DNA of 5,812 nt, from assembly GCA_030064795.1 (NCBI GenBank), contig JASJEI010000565.1, positions 1 to 5,812 of the forward strand, written 5' to 3'. Within the stretch, counting starts at the first letter, position 1. Every line of letters starts with the position of its first letter. The translations under genes and the position numbers were made by a program. Source of the DNA: Pleurocapsa sp. MO_226.B13. GTDB lineage: Bacteria > Cyanobacteriota > Cyanobacteriia > Cyanobacteriales > Xenococcaceae. Below the pieces are notes generated by a model. It was not told where the DNA came from. It searched no databases and worked only from the letters and a program-made list of their open reading frames with translations. Positions 5,146 through 5,812 of the stretch are shown here, piece after piece.

Positions 5146-5328
5146 TTAAATAATTAGAGGTTTGCCGTTTGCTCTATCTTTAGCTACTGTTTCTGCTGAA
5201 AAGAACTCTTCACAGTAGTAACCAGACTCATCAATTATTTTGGCATCTTTGAGCAGTTGTATTTTTTCCTCACGAGTCATTTTAGATGCTGACTCCTTTA
5301 CTTTTTTGGTGAGTTCTCGAATATCCAT
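5146..5328 (-). CDS. Small antitoxin-like protein upstream of the toxin-like gene
   Basis: The protein has 60 residues: a charged helical N-terminal half ('IRELTKKVKESASKMTREEKIQLLKDA') and a short tail ('YYCEEFFSAETVAKDR'). No recognisable DNA-binding motif or catalytic site is seen. GAGGTG (5342-5337) lies 8 nt before ATG 5328 and supports the start. Its TAA is 3 nt from the next ATG, indicating translational coupling. Size, charge and position before a toxin-like gene suggest an antitoxin that binds its partner directly; this is inferred from layout. It appears intact although its partner is broken. Confidence 0.65.
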   Translation of the reverse strand: MDIRELTKKVKESASKMTREEKIQLLKDAKIIDESGYYCEEFFSAETVAKDRANGKPLII

Positions 5329-5358
5329 AGTTCAAGCACCTCATATATTTAGAGTTCT

Positions 5359-5367
5359 ATTGTATCA
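5359..5367 (-). promoter_or_regulatory. Extended -10 promoter candidate for the toxin-antitoxin-like operon
   Basis: On the minus strand TGA-TACAAT combines a TGn extension with a five-of-six -10 match, about 30 nt upstream of ATG 5328. No good -35 is present, which an extended -10 can tolerate. It sits in the 61-nt gap next to the fic remnant. Confidence 0.4.
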
Positions 5368-5389
5368 TCACACTTTTTTACCATGAGAA

Positions 5390-5710
5390 TTGAAATACAA
5401 TCATCGTTTTGTTTCTATTCATCCTTTCCGTGATGGCAATGGAAGAACGGGAAGATTATTAATGAACTTGCTGTTATTACGTGGGGGATACCCGATTGTA
5501 ATTATTTCCAATCAGCAGCGAAATGATTATATCAACGCCATAGCCTACGGACAAAAGAATAGTGATGATGTTAGTCAACTTATAGATTTAGTTGCATCAG
5601 CGACTAAAAATTCTTTAATTGAAACACTAAGATTAGTTGTCACTGCTGCTGACAGTCGTGGTAAAGGAAAACCTTTTTACCAAGAAATGATGGCTGTTTT
5701 AGACAACTAA
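5390..5710 (+). pseudogene. C-terminal remnant of a Fic-family protein
   Basis: The frame from TTG 5390 gives 106 residues. It holds the Fic signature 'HPFRDGNGRTGR' at 11-22, including the catalytic His11 and the GNGR nucleotide-binding turn. The usual following helix 'LLMNLLLLRGGYP' comes next, then a natural-looking C-terminus. Fic proteins (AMP or other nucleotide transferases) normally have roughly 100-200 more residues before this motif, with the early helices and target-binding flap. Here the frame is stopped by TGA at 5384-5386, two codons before the TTG, and no ribosome site precedes it. No missing part was found elsewhere in the window. The 5' portion was probably lost when the neighbouring operon arrived or by deletion. 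Probably inactive; an expressed short Fic domain is the less likely alternative. Confidence 0.75.
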
Positions 5711-5812
5711 GTAGGTCGGGATAATTAAACTCAACTATGTTTACTTTTGTCAAGTAGATTTAATCCTTTGATTGATATTAAGTTGAAGCGAATTTACATT
5801 TTGTTACATACT
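5711..5812. other. Non-coding right edge, nothing recognised
   Basis: The last 102 nt are AT-rich. The only structure seen is a widely spaced 6-bp inverted pair, TCAACT (5731-5736) and AGTTGA (5781-5786). No gene, terminator or promoter could be supported. Confidence 0.5.

Noticed and set aside
5390..5710. Functional short Fic enzyme
   Set aside because: The motif is intact but the preceding helices and flap are absent, the only start is TTG without a ribosome site, and a stop lies two codons upstream.

Overview
The window looks cyanobacterial. The DNA is AT-rich and carries four exact copies of the cyanobacterial HIP1 octamer GCGATCGC. The wing-helix initiator beginning 'VQGKFYPLQ' and the WNxWR-plus-pentapeptide layout also fit families I associate with cyanobacteria. 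There are no rRNA or tRNA genes. The content (small DNA-binding protein, iteron-bearing initiator, private DnaB-type helicase, divergent regulator, toxin-antitoxin remnant, broken fic) points to an accessory replicon: a plasmid, an integrated plasmid or a phage-like element.

Left part (1-1348, minus strand): a gene running off the left edge, encoding an XRE-type helix-turn-helix fused to about 30 pentapeptide repeats and an unrecognised C-terminal domain. It diverges from the replication genes, where a repressor would be expected. The 1349-1692 gap holds regulatory structure: a 32-nt pure A/T tract, a 59-nt folded inverted repeat with a T-run on its minus-strand side, a good sigma70-type promoter (1608-1636) with a palindrome in its spacer and CTCGAC repeats around it, and a short leader ORF (1693-1737) whose stop overlaps the next start.

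Centre (1734-4483, plus strand): a three-gene replication operon. A 101-aa HTH protein is followed by a winged-helix initiator-like protein, then a DnaB-family helicase that overlaps it by ATGA. Inside the initiator gene are six tandem about 20-bp repeats (2449-2574). Because 20 is not a multiple of 3, the repetition is conserved as DNA rather than as protein. AT-rich sequence follows the repeats. This matches the plan of the lambda O origin and the P22 18/12 replication genes.

Right part (4476-5710): a minus-strand two-gene toxin-antitoxin-like operon, convergent with the helicase and overlapping it by 8 bp. The toxin gene is broken by a 50-bp, GC-rich, imperfectly palindromic insert flanked by AAATC direct repeats. 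Removing the insert plus one repeat copy exactly restores a single 203-codon reading frame. Divergent to it lies the C-terminal remnant of a Fic protein, with its signature motif intact but its N-terminal part missing. Nothing was recognised in the last 100 nt.
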